A stretch of DNA of 64,000 nucleotides from assembly GCF_000367365.1 (NCBI RefSeq), contig NZ_BARF01000069.1, forward strand, positions 1 through 64,000, read 5' to 3'. Source of the stretch: Streptomyces prunicolor NBRC 13075. Lineage in GTDB: Bacteria > Actinomycetota > Actinomycetes > Streptomycetales > Streptomycetaceae. Under the pieces are notes generated by a model. The model was not told the DNA's origin. It ran no database searches and saw nothing but the letters and a program-made list of their open reading frames with translations. Within the stretch, counting starts at the first letter, position 1. Each line of letters starts with the position of its first letter. Position numbers and translations under genes: made by a program. Below, piece by piece: positions 1 to 7,630 of the stretch.

Positions 1-163
1 CCGCGGGGCGCGACAAGCCCCCACCGGCCCGCAGGGGAATAGACAACGCGAACCCCCGGTTTTGGGAGATGGCTCCAGTGCTGGCAGACTGGACAGTCGG
101 CCCCGGTTCACGCGACCGCACCCGCGGCAGCGACCCGGCGCCCTCCCGAAACTAGGAGACACC

Positions 164-388
164 TTGAAGCGCGAGATCCACCCCGAGTACGTCGAGACCC
201 AGGTCAGCTGCACCTGCGGCGCGTCGTTCACCACCCGCAGCACGATCACGAGCGGCAACATCCGCGCCGAGGTCTGCTCCGAGTGCCACCCGTTCTACAC
301 GGGCAAGCAGAAGATCCTCGACACCGGTGGCCGCGTGGCCCGCTTCGAGGCCCGCTTCGGCAAGGCTGCTGCCGGCTCCACGAAGTAG
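164..388 (+). CDS. rpmE: 50S ribosomal protein L31
   Basis: Ribosomal protein L31 of the large subunit, 74 residues, the usual length. The TTG at 164 is chosen because it gives the family start MKREIHPEYVETQVSCTCG and has AGGAGA eight bases upstream; an open frame runs further upstream but that extension is not L31-like. The zinc-binding set is visible as CTCG near residues 16-19 and CSEC near residues 37-40, so this is the zinc-containing (C+) form. In Streptomyces the C+ paralogue is used when zinc is sufficient and a Zur-controlled C- copy replaces it in starvation; that is family knowledge. It is followed by a hairpin terminator and prfA. Confidence 0.95.
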   Translation: MKREIHPEYVETQVSCTCGASFTTRSTITSGNIRAEVCSECHPFYTGKQKILDTGGRVARFEARFGKAAAGSTK

Positions 389-402
389 CGAGCTTCCATT
401 TC

Positions 403-452
403 GCCGGTCCCCGGCCACGCCCTTTTTTCGGCGTGCCGGGACCGGCGTTTTT
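403..452 (+). terminator. Hairpin terminator between rpmE and prfA
   Basis: The arms GCCGGTCCCCGG-CCACGCC (403-421) and GGCGTGCCGGGACCGGC (430-446) pair with one or two bulged bases around a T-rich loop, and are followed by GTTTTTGG. This looks like an intrinsic terminator or attenuator separating the highly expressed rpmE from prfA. Confidence 0.7.
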
Positions 453-494
453 GGTCGCCCGCCTTCCCTTCCGTACGCATTTCAGGAGCCCAAG

Positions 495-1571
495 ATGTTC
501 GAGGCTGTCGAGGACCTCATCGGCGAGCACGCCGACCTTGAGACGAAGCTCGCCGACCCGTCGGTCCACGCCGACCAGGCCAACGCGCGCAAGCTGAACA
601 AGCGCTACGCCGAGCTCACCCCGATCGTCGCCACGTACCGCTCCTGGAAGCAGACCGGCGACGACATCGAGACCGCGCGTGAACTCGGCGCCGACGACCC
701 GGAGTTCGCGGCCGAGGTCAAGGAGTTGGAGAAGACGCGCGAGGAGATCACGGAGAAGCTGCGGCTGCTGCTGGTGCCGCGTGACCCCAACGACGACAAG
801 GACGTGATCCTCGAGGTCAAGGCGGGCGCGGGCGGCGACGAGTCCGCGCTGTTCGCGGGTGACCTGCTGCGCATGTACCTGCGGTACGCGGAGCGCGTCG
901 GCTGGAAGACCGAGATCATCGACGCCACCGAGTCCGAGCTGGGCGGCTACAAGGACGTCCAGGTCGCCGTGAAGACCAAGGGCGGCAACGGCGCGACCGA
1001 GCCCGGCCAGGGTGTCTGGGCGCGACTGAAGTACGAGGGTGGCGTGCACCGCGTGCAGCGCGTCCCGGCGACCGAGTCCGCGGGCCGTATCCACACCTCG
1101 GCGGCCGGCGTCCTGGTCACCCCCGAGGCGGAGGAGGTCGACGTCGAGATCAACCCGAACGACCTCCGCATCGACGTCTACCGTTCGTCCGGTCCCGGCG
1201 GGCAGTCCGTCAACACGACCGACTCCGCGGTGCGCATCACGCACATTCCGACCGGAGTCGTCGCTTCCTGCCAGAACGAGAAGAGCCAGCTGCAGAACAA
1301 GGAGCAGGCACTGCGTATCCTGCGCTCCAGGCTGCTCGCCGCGGCACAGGAGGAGGCGGAGAAGAATGCCGCCGACGCCCGCCGCAGCCAGGTCCGCACG
1401 GTCGACCGCTCCGAGAAGATCCGTACGTACAACTTCCCGGAGAACCGCATCTCGGACCACCGCGTCGGATTCAAGGCGTACAACCTTGACCAGGTCCTGG
1501 ACGGCGACCTCGACGCGATGATCCAGGCTTGCGTGGACGCGGACTCGGCCGCCAAGCTCGCGGCGGCGTAA
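495..1571 (+). CDS. prfA: Peptide chain release factor 1
   Basis: Class I release factor that reads UAA/UAG and triggers peptidyl-tRNA hydrolysis on the ribosome. The protein is 358 residues, as expected for RF1. The GGQ catalytic loop is visible (SSGPGGQSVNTTDSAVRITH) and the codon-recognition PxT motif is PAT within RVPATESAGRIHTS, which marks RF1 rather than RF2. The ATG at 495 is chosen (MFEAVEDLIGEH) with AGGAG ten bases upstream; in-frame codons further upstream belong to the preceding terminator region. It is followed 44 bases later by prmC, whose product methylates the Gln of GGQ, the standard prfA-prmC pairing. Confidence 0.96.
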   Translation: MFEAVEDLIGEHADLETKLADPSVHADQANARKLNKRYAELTPIVATYRSWKQTGDDIETARELGADDPEFAAEVKELEKTREEITEKLRLLLVPRDPNDDKDVILEVKAGAGGDESALFAGDLLRMYLRYAERVGWKTEIIDATESELGGYKDVQVAVKTKGGNGATEPGQGVWARLKYEGGVHRVQRVPATESAGRIHTSAAGVLVTPEAEEVDVEINPNDLRIDVYRSSGPGGQSVNTTDSAVRITHIPTGVVASCQNEKSQLQNKEQALRILRSRLLAAAQEEAEKNAADARRSQVRTVDRSEKIRTYNFPENRISDHRVGFKAYNLDQVLDGDLDAMIQACVDADSAAKLAAA

Positions 1572-1615
1572 GCACTGCACGTATCGCACGGACGAGTACG
1601 ACACGGAGGACTTGC

Positions 1616-2461
1616 GTGAACCTGCTGCTCGCAGAGGTGGCCCAGGCCACCCAGCGGCTGGCCGACGCCGGCGTGCCCTCGCCGCGCAACGACGCGGAGG
1701 AGCTCGCCGCGTACGTGCACGGTGTGAAGCGGGGCGAGCTGCACTCCGTGAAGGACGTGGACTTCGACGCCCGCTACTGGGAGACCATCGCCCGGCGAGA
1801 GCAGCGTGAGCCGCTCCAGCACATCACCGGCCGCGCCTTCTTCCGGTACCTGGAACTCCAGGTCGGGCCAGGGGTGTTCGTGCCGCGCCCCGAGACCGAG
1901 TCGGTGGTCGGCTGGGCCATAGACGCGGTCCGCGCGATGGACGTCGTAGAGCCGCTGATCGTGGACCTCTGCACCGGATCCGGCGCCATCGCGCTCGCCC
2001 TCGCGCAGGAGGTCCCGCGCTCCCGGGTGCACGCCGTGGAGCTGTCCGAGGACGCCCTCCAGTGGACCCGCAAGAACATGGACGGCTCCCGGGTCGACCT
2101 GCGGCAGGGCAATGCCCTGGACGCCTTCCCCGACCTCGACGGCCATGTCGACCTGGTCATCTCCAACCCGCCGTACATCCCACTCACGGAGTGGGAGTAC
2201 GTCGCTCCCGAGGCGCGGGACTACGACCCCGAACTCGCCCTGTTCTCGGGGGAGGACGGCCTCGACCTGATCCGCGGCATCGAACGCACCGCACACCGTC
2301 TCCTCCGTCCCGGCGGTGTCGTCGTCATCGAACACGCCGACACCCAGGGCGGGCAGGTGCCGTGGATCTTCACCGAGGAGCGTGGCTGGGCCGACGCGGC
2401 CGACCACCCCGACCTCAACAACCGCCCGCGCTTCGCGACCGCCCGCCGGGCGACGCCATGA
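1616..2461 (+). CDS. prmC: Release factor glutamine N5-methyltransferase
   Basis: S-adenosylmethionine-dependent methyltransferase that modifies the glutamine of the GGQ motif of RF1/RF2. The protein is 281 residues. The SAM-binding motif VDLCTGSGAIALALA and the substrate-binding motif NPPY (VISNPPYIPLTEWEY) are clear, and an N-terminal helical domain precedes them. The GTG at 1616 is chosen because CGGAGGA lies five bases upstream and it gives the usual MNLLLAEVAQ start. It is co-oriented with prfA. The stop codon overlaps an ATG (ATGA) that opens a 54-codon frame of doubtful coding value. Confidence 0.95.
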   Translation: MNLLLAEVAQATQRLADAGVPSPRNDAEELAAYVHGVKRGELHSVKDVDFDARYWETIARREQREPLQHITGRAFFRYLELQVGPGVFVPRPETESVVGWAIDAVRAMDVVEPLIVDLCTGSGAIALALAQEVPRSRVHAVELSEDALQWTRKNMDGSRVDLRQGNALDAFPDLDGHVDLVISNPPYIPLTEWEYVAPEARDYDPELALFSGEDGLDLIRGIERTAHRLLRPGGVVVIEHADTQGGQVPWIFTEERGWADAADHPDLNNRPRFATARRATP

Positions 2462-2498
2462 CAGCCGCGTTCGCCAGCCAAGCAGCGAGTGAGCCGAA

Positions 2499-2585
2499 GG
2501 GGCGCGTCGGTGTCGAGAGGCCGAGCGCGCGGAGGCCCGAAGGGGTGAGCACGGTCGGGGGCTCGACACCGACAACAGGCGCCCC
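2499..2585. repeat. Long inverted repeat between prmC and tsaC
   Basis: A perfect 12-bp inverted repeat, GTCGGTGTCGAG (2506-2517) and CTCGACACCGAC (2562-2573), is flanked by a second arm pair, GGGGCGC (2499-2505) and GCGCCCC (2579-2585), so the segment can fold into one long hairpin. A 54-codon frame (2458-2622), starting on the ATGA that overlaps the prmC stop, runs through it; its product is low-complexity and has no recognisable domain, so I do not call it a gene. The element could be a structured leader for tsaC or a dispersed intergenic repeat. Confidence 0.65.
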
Positions 2586-2624
2586 GGAGGCGAACCGAGC
2601 TACAAAAAAAGGAGACCGCTAGAC

Positions 2625-3272
2625 ATGGCACGGCGATACGACACCAATGACGCGACCGACCGCACGACGGGTCTGCGCGAGGCCGCGTCCGCCGTCCGCC
2701 GGGGCGAACTCGTGGTCCTGCCGACCGACACGGTCTACGGCATCGGGGCCGACGCATTCTCCTCGGAGGCCGTCGCCGATCTCCTGGACGCCAAGGGCCG
2801 GGGCCGCAACATGCCCACCCCCGTCCTCATCGGCTCCCCGAACACGCTGCACGGCCTCGTCACGGACTTCTCCGAGCTGGCCTGGGAACTCGTCGACGCG
2901 TTCTGGCCGGGCGCCCTCACTCTGGTCGCCAAGCACCAGCCGTCCCTCCAGTGGGACCTGGGGGACACCCGGGGCACGGTCGCCGTACGGATGCCGCTGC
3001 ACCCCGTCGCCATCGAGCTGCTGACGGAGGTCGGCCCGATGGCGGTCTCCTCCGCGAACCTCACCGGCCACCCGGCGCCGGAGGACTGTGACGCGGCCCA
3101 GCAGATGCTCGGCGACTCGGTCTCCGTGTACCTCGACGGCGGTCCGACGCCCGGCAACGTGCCGTCCTCGATCGTCGACGTCACCCGCGAGGTGCCGCTG
3201 CTGCTGCGCGCGGGCGCGATCTCGGCGGAGGAGCTGCGCAAGGTCGTACCCGACCTCGAGGTGGCGAATTGA
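2625..3272 (+). CDS. tsaC: L-threonylcarbamoyladenylate synthase (TsaC/Sua5 YrdC domain)
   Basis: Makes threonylcarbamoyl-AMP from threonine, bicarbonate and ATP for the t6A37 modification of ANN-decoding tRNAs. The 215-residue protein is a single YrdC domain without the Sua5 C-terminal domain. Diagnostic motifs are LPTDTVYGIGADAF near residue 33, a KGRGRNMPTPVLIG segment and SSANLTGHPAP. Start: ATG at 2625, with AAAGGAG in the preceding 20 bases (AAAAAAAGGAGACC). Its stop overlaps the TTG of the next gene by four bases, suggesting coupled translation with the phosphatase-like protein. Confidence 0.92.
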   Translation: MARRYDTNDATDRTTGLREAASAVRRGELVVLPTDTVYGIGADAFSSEAVADLLDAKGRGRNMPTPVLIGSPNTLHGLVTDFSELAWELVDAFWPGALTLVAKHQPSLQWDLGDTRGTVAVRMPLHPVAIELLTEVGPMAVSSANLTGHPAPEDCDAAQQMLGDSVSVYLDGGPTPGNVPSSIVDVTREVPLLLRAGAISAEELRKVVPDLEVAN

Positions 3273-3937
3273 CAGCCCCTGACGCGGGGCGTGGCATAGG
3301 CAACGGGGAAGTGACGGGGACCTTCGGGCTCCCCATGGACAGCTTCCGCATCCTCCACGTCAGCACCGGCAACGTGTGCCGCTCGCCGATCACCGAGCGG
3401 CTGACCCGTCATGCCCTGGCGGACCGGCTCGGCGACCCGCTGTGGGGCGGGCTGATCGTGGAGAGCGCCGGCACGTGGGGCCATGAGGGCGCGCCCATGG
3501 AGACCAATGCGGCGACCGTCCTCACCGACTTCGGCGCGGACCCCTCCGGCTTCACCGGCCGCGAGCTGCTCGACGACCATGTGATCCGTGCCGACCTGGT
3601 CCTGACGGCCACCCGGGACCACCGCGCCCAGGTCATCTCGATGGGCCACTCGGCGGGCCTGCGCACCTTCACCCTCAAGGAGTTCACCCGCCTGGTGAAG
3701 GCGATAGACCCCGCGACCCTGCCCCCTCTGGAGGACGGCATGGTGGCCCGGGCCCGCGCCCTGGTCCGCGCGGCAGCGGCCCTACGAGGCTGGCTCCTGG
3801 CCCCCACGGCGGAAGCGGACGAGGTCTTCGACCCGTACGGCGCCCCGCTCCCGTTCTTCCGCTCCATCGGCGACGAGATAAATCAGGCGATCGACCCCGT
3901 GGTCACCGCCCTCACAGGCGTTCCCGCGAAGACCTGA
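3269..3937 (+). CDS. Low-molecular-weight phosphatase-family protein, catalytic Cys replaced by Ser
   Basis: LMW protein-tyrosine-phosphatase fold, 222 residues from the TTG at 3269, which overlaps the tsaC stop. GTG 3311 and ATG 3335 (MDSFRILHVSTGNVCRSP) are possible later starts. The P-loop reads V-S-T-G-N-V-C-R-S-P. Aligned with the family motif C-x-G-N-I-C-R-S-P, the nucleophilic cysteine is Ser32, while Arg38, Ser39 and the second Cys37 are kept. A DP motif that normally carries the general acid is kept near the C terminus (VFDPYG). A Ser nucleophile would be expected to abolish classical activity, so this may be a pseudophosphatase or phosphopeptide binder. The position just before glyA and a WecA-like gene suggests, but does not prove, an envelope-related role. 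Confidence 0.85.
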   Translation: MTAPDAGRGIGNGEVTGTFGLPMDSFRILHVSTGNVCRSPITERLTRHALADRLGDPLWGGLIVESAGTWGHEGAPMETNAATVLTDFGADPSGFTGRELLDDHVIRADLVLTATRDHRAQVISMGHSAGLRTFTLKEFTRLVKAIDPATLPPLEDGMVARARALVRAAAALRGWLLAPTAEADEVFDPYGAPLPFFRSIGDEINQAIDPVVTALTGVPAKT

Positions 3938-4009
3938 CAACGACCGCGCGCCCCACCCGCCCCGGGCCTACATTGGACGTACGTCACCGTCGACGCCCCG
4001 GAGTCCACC

Positions 4010-5248
4010 ATGTCGGTCACCCCTGTCCTTGAGGCCGATGTCCTGCGTCGGCAGGACCCCGAGCTGGCCGAGATCCTGCTCGGGGAGCTGGCGCGGCAGT
4101 CGACGACGCTTCAGCTGGTCGCCGCCGAGAACTTCACCTCGCCCGCCGTGCTGGCCGCGCTCGGCTCACCGCTCGCCAACAAGTACGCCGAGGGATACCC
4201 CGGCGCCCGCCACCACGGCGGCTGCGAGATCGTCGACGTCGCCGAGCGGGTCGCCGTAGAACGGGCGAAGGCGCTGTTCGGGGCCGAGCACGCCAACGTG
4301 CAGGCGCATTCCGGGTCTTCGGCCGTGCTCGCCGCGTACGCCGCGGTGCTGCGGCCCGGTGACACCGTCCTCGCGCTGGGGCTGCCGTACGGCGGGCATC
4401 TCACGCACGGGTCGCCCGCGAACTTCTCCGGGCGGTGGTTCGACTTCGTGGGGTACGGGGTGGACGCGGAGACCGGGCTCATCGATTACGAGCAGGTCCG
4501 TGCCCTCGCCCGTACGCATCGGCCCAAGGCGATCGTCTGCGGGTCCATCGCCTATCCCCGGCACATCGACTACGCCTTCTTCCGCGAGGTCGCCGACGAG
4601 GTCGGCGCCTATCTCATCGCCGACGCCGCGCATCCCATCGGCCTCGTCGCCGGGGGAGCGGCGCCGAACCCGGTGCCGTACGCCGATGTCGTCTGCGCGA
4701 CCACGCACAAGGTGCTGCGCGGGCCGCGCGGCGGGATGCTGCTGTGCGGGAGTGAGCTGGCCGAACGGGTGGACCGGGCCGTTTTTCCGTTCACGCAGGG
4801 TGGCGCGCAGATGCACACCATCGCGGCGAAGGCCGTCGCGTTCGGCGAGGCGGCGACGCCGGCCTTCACGGCGTACGCCCATCAGGTGGTCGCCAACGCA
4901 CGGGTGCTCGCGGCGGGGCTGGCGGCGGAGGGGCTGGTCGTCACGACGGGCGGTACCGACACCCATCTGATCACCGCCGACCCGCTGCCCCTCGGCGTCG
5001 ATGGACGTGCCGCACGTGGTCAACTCGCCGCCGCCGGAGTGGTGTTGGACTGTTGCGCGCTGCCGCACGGAGACTCGCGCGGGCTGCGGCTGGGTACCGC
5101 CGCGGTGACCACGCAGGGCATGGGGGAGGGCGAGATGGCGGGGATCGCGGCGCTGGTCGCGGGGGTGCTGCGCGGGCGGGTGGATACCCGGCGGGCCCGT
5201 GACGAAGTGCGGGATCTTGTGGGTGGATTCCTGCCGTATCCGGGCTGA
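4010..5248 (+). CDS. glyA: Serine hydroxymethyltransferase paralogue
   Basis: PLP enzyme of fold type I that interconverts serine plus tetrahydrofolate with glycine plus methylene-THF. The protein is 412 residues. The PLP lysine is K234 in ATTHKVLRGPRGG, with D205 and H208 in IADAAHPIGLVAGG and the folate/substrate segment PYGGHLTHGS. Unusually, the family YAEGYPGxRYYGGCE reads YAEGYPGARHHGGCE here, so both active-site tyrosines are His68-His69. Streptomyces genomes normally hold another, canonical glyA, so this copy may have a changed substrate or rate. Start: ATG 4010 in the first good context; no strong Shine-Dalgarno is visible. It stands between the phosphatase-like and WecA-like genes. 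Confidence 0.88.
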   Translation: MSVTPVLEADVLRRQDPELAEILLGELARQSTTLQLVAAENFTSPAVLAALGSPLANKYAEGYPGARHHGGCEIVDVAERVAVERAKALFGAEHANVQAHSGSSAVLAAYAAVLRPGDTVLALGLPYGGHLTHGSPANFSGRWFDFVGYGVDAETGLIDYEQVRALARTHRPKAIVCGSIAYPRHIDYAFFREVADEVGAYLIADAAHPIGLVAGGAAPNPVPYADVVCATTHKVLRGPRGGMLLCGSELAERVDRAVFPFTQGGAQMHTIAAKAVAFGEAATPAFTAYAHQVVANARVLAAGLAAEGLVVTTGGTDTHLITADPLPLGVDGRAARGQLAAAGVVLDCCALPHGDSRGLRLGTAAVTTQGMGEGEMAGIAALVAGVLRGRVDTRRARDEVRDLVGGFLPYPG

Positions 5249-5377
5249 ACGGGGGTACCCGTACCCAGGTGCACAGCCACACGTGCAACCATCGTCGCTA
5301 CCCGGAAGTCCCCAACCATATGCGTCCCTCGCTAGGGTGTGGGGCTGTGATGGCCAGCGAGACCTGTGGGGAAGCCT

Positions 5378-6697
5378 GTGCGTGAATACCTGCTGACGCT
5401 CTGCGTGACGGCCGCGGTGACGTATCTGCTGACCGGGCCGGTGCGGAAGTTCGCGATCGTGGCCGGGGCGATGCCGGAGATCCGGGCCCGTGACGTGCAC
5501 CGGGAACCCACTCCGCGGCTCGGCGGTATCGCCATGTTCTTCGGTCTGTGCGCCGGTCTGCTGGTCGCCGACCACCTGACCAACCTCAGCGAGGTCTTCG
5601 AGAACTCGAACGAGCCGCGCGCCCTGCTCTCCGGAGCGGCCCTGATCTGGCTGATCGGCGTCCTGGACGACAAGTTCGAGATCGACGCCCTGATCAAGCT
5701 GGGCGGCCAGATGATCGCCGCCGGCGTGATGGTCATGCAGGGTCTGACGATCCTGTGGCTGCCCATCCCGTTCGTCGGCAACGTGGCGCTGACCCAGTGG
5801 CAGGGCACCCTGCTCACGGTCGCCCTGGTCGTCATCACCATCAACGCGGTCAACTTCGTGGACGGCCTCGACGGCCTGGCCTCCGGCATGGTGTGCATCG
5901 CGGCCTGCGCGTTCTTCCTGTACGCCTACCGGATCTGGTACTCGTACGGCATCGAGGCCGCCGCCCCGGCCACGCTCTTCTCGGCGATCCTGATGGGCAT
6001 GTGCCTGGGCTTCCTGCCGCACAACATGCACCCCGCGCGGATCTTCATGGGCGACTCCGGTTCGATGCTGATCGGCCTGGTGCTGGCCGCGGGTGCGATC
6101 TCCATCACGGGACAGGTCGACCCGGACGCGCTCCAGCTGTTCGTCGGCTCCGAGAAGGCGGCGGTGCACCAGACGGTGCCGGTCTACATCCCGCTGCTGC
6201 TGCCGCTGACGATCATCGCGGTGCCGGCCGCCGACCTGGTGCTGGCCATCGTGCGCCGTACCTGGCGCGGACAGTCGCCCTTCGCCGCGGACCGCGGCCA
6301 TCTGCACCACCGGCTCCTGGAGATCGGCCACTCGCACAGCCGGGCGGTGCTGATCATGTACTTCTGGTCGGCGCTGATCGCGTTCGGGGCGCTGTCCTAC
6401 TCGGTCAACTCGGCCTCGATGTGGATCGTCCTCGGCATCGTCTTCCTGAGCGCGATCGGCCTCCTGCTGCTCCTGCTGCCGCGCTTCACGCCGCGCGCCC
6501 CGCGCTGGGCCGAACACCTGGTGCCGCCTCGATATCGCCGTCGCAGGGCCGCAGTTGACCCCGTGGCCGTGCTGGCGGAGGAGGACCGCGACCCGCGTCC
6601 TCCCATTGTCGGCGGAGTGTCAGGAGTCAACGGGGCGACCGCAGTCGGCCCCCGTTCGCGCCTCCTGGACGGACGTAAAGCCGAGTCCTCGCGCTGA
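5378..6697 (+). CDS. WecA/MraY-family polyprenyl-phosphate sugar-1-phosphate transferase
   Basis: Integral membrane enzyme that transfers a GlcNAc- or MurNAc-type sugar-1-phosphate from UDP to undecaprenyl phosphate at the cytoplasmic face, starting wall teichoic-acid or glycopolymer synthesis. It has 439 residues with about ten or eleven hydrophobic segments. Family motifs are present: LDDKFEID, NAVNFVDGLDGLASG, FMGDSGSM and the C-terminal GHLHHRL. The GTG at 5378 (MREYLLTLCVTAAV) is chosen because GGGGAA sits about six bases upstream; a GTG at 5366 is the alternative. The hydrophilic tail of about 65 residues after the last helix is rich in Arg and Pro. Which sugar it uses cannot be read from the sequence. 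Confidence 0.9.
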   Translation: MREYLLTLCVTAAVTYLLTGPVRKFAIVAGAMPEIRARDVHREPTPRLGGIAMFFGLCAGLLVADHLTNLSEVFENSNEPRALLSGAALIWLIGVLDDKFEIDALIKLGGQMIAAGVMVMQGLTILWLPIPFVGNVALTQWQGTLLTVALVVITINAVNFVDGLDGLASGMVCIAACAFFLYAYRIWYSYGIEAAAPATLFSAILMGMCLGFLPHNMHPARIFMGDSGSMLIGLVLAAGAISITGQVDPDALQLFVGSEKAAVHQTVPVYIPLLLPLTIIAVPAADLVLAIVRRTWRGQSPFAADRGHLHHRLLEIGHSHSRAVLIMYFWSALIAFGALSYSVNSASMWIVLGIVFLSAIGLLLLLLPRFTPRAPRWAEHLVPPRYRRRRAAVDPVAVLAEEDRDPRPPIVGGVSGVNGATAVGPRSRLLDGRKAESSR

Positions 6698-6991
6698 CGC
6701 CAAGGTAAGAATCTGACTAAAGCGTTGCCATCCCGTGGGCAGACAAAGCCTCCCCATACCAGACAAGTTGGCCGCTATTTTGCACAGACGCGCACTGTCA
6801 CTCTCATGTGTGACAGCAAGCACACCTTCTAGGTAAAGACCGCATCAAATAGTTTGTGATACGGTTCACGAGAACCCGGGACAGAGCCGAAGGACCGTAG
6901 TGCGAGGGTCCATTGGCGTGAGGTTCTCTCTCATCCCGGGACTACGCTCGTCCATGACGACACGCCCCCCTTAGCAAGCGGAGTTGCCGCC
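6698..6991 (+). promoter_or_regulatory. Promoter/leader region of the atp operon
   Basis: A 294-bp AT-richer stretch between the WecA-like gene and atpI. It contains a candidate Rex operator (separate entry), an imperfect inverted repeat CTGTCAC (6795-6801) with GTGACAG (6810-6816), and two copies of CCCGGGAC at about 6876 and 6935. It presumably carries the main atp promoter, but I cannot place a -35/-10 pair with confidence. Confidence 0.6.
6855..6870. promoter_or_regulatory. Candidate Rex operator (ROP) upstream of atpI
   Basis: TGTGATACGGTTCACG matches the Streptomyces Rex consensus TGTGAACGCGTTCACA in both half-sites (TGTGA-N5-TTCAC), with 11 of 16 positions identical by eye and deviations mostly in the spacer. 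Rex is a redox repressor released by NADH, known to control respiratory genes. The site lies 122 bp before the atpI start, consistent with redox control of the ATP synthase operon. Confidence 0.72.
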
Positions 6992-7405
6992 ATGCCGTCC
7001 AATGACGCCCGGATTCTCCTTCAAGCCGCTGTGCCCACAGCTGCCGTCGGCGCGATTGCCGCCGTCGTCAGTGGTGTGGTCGTCGGCGGCAAAGGAGCTA
7101 TTGGGGCAGCCGTTGCGACGCTGATCGTGATCCTCTTCATGGGAATCGGGCTCTACGTTCTGCAGCGCACTGCCAAATCGCTTCCGCACCTGTTCCAGGC
7201 GATGGGCCTCATGCTCTTCGCGGCGCAGATTCTTCTGTTGTTCATTTTCCTCGCCGCGTTCAAGCACACCTCGCTGTTCAATCCCAAGGCCTTCGCGTTC
7301 ACCCTGCTCGCCGGAACCATCGTCTGGATCGTCGCGCAGACCCGTGCCCACATGAAGGCCAAAATCCTCTACGTCGAGCCCGAGAAGTCGGAGCACTCGT
7401 CGTGA
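6992..7405 (+). CDS. atpI: ATP synthase protein I
   Basis: Small membrane protein encoded first in the atp operon, thought to assist assembly of the c-ring. It has 137 residues with four predicted membrane spans: about 9-30, 36-58, 68-90 and 98-118. There is no catalytic motif. Start: ATG 6992, with CGGAG about ten bases upstream. A 225-bp gap follows before atpB, long enough for a second promoter or processing site; I see no clear hairpin in it. Confidence 0.9.
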   Translation: MPSNDARILLQAAVPTAAVGAIAAVVSGVVVGGKGAIGAAVATLIVILFMGIGLYVLQRTAKSLPHLFQAMGLMLFAAQILLLFIFLAAFKHTSLFNPKAFAFTLLAGTIVWIVAQTRAHMKAKILYVEPEKSEHSS

Positions 7406-7630
7406 GAGGTAGGGCCGGGATAAGAGCACGTAAGCGACCCTGCTATCGTCCGGTGCCAACTGCGGCATCGCGGGCGCGGGCATCTGAGCTGACGCCTGCT
7501 CAATCGCGAGGCTCGATGCCCCACTGCCGCCCCCACATCCGTAACACCAGTCCAGTGCCGAACCGCGGCTGCGCGCCGCGCCGACACAACGAGGTTGCCG
7601 TACCTATGCGCCACGCTGAAGGAGCCCGCG

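Noticed and set aside
246..1604. Minus-strand ORF across rpmE and prfA
   Set aside because: The plus-strand rpmE and prfA frames are unambiguous; this is a GC-rich antisense frame.
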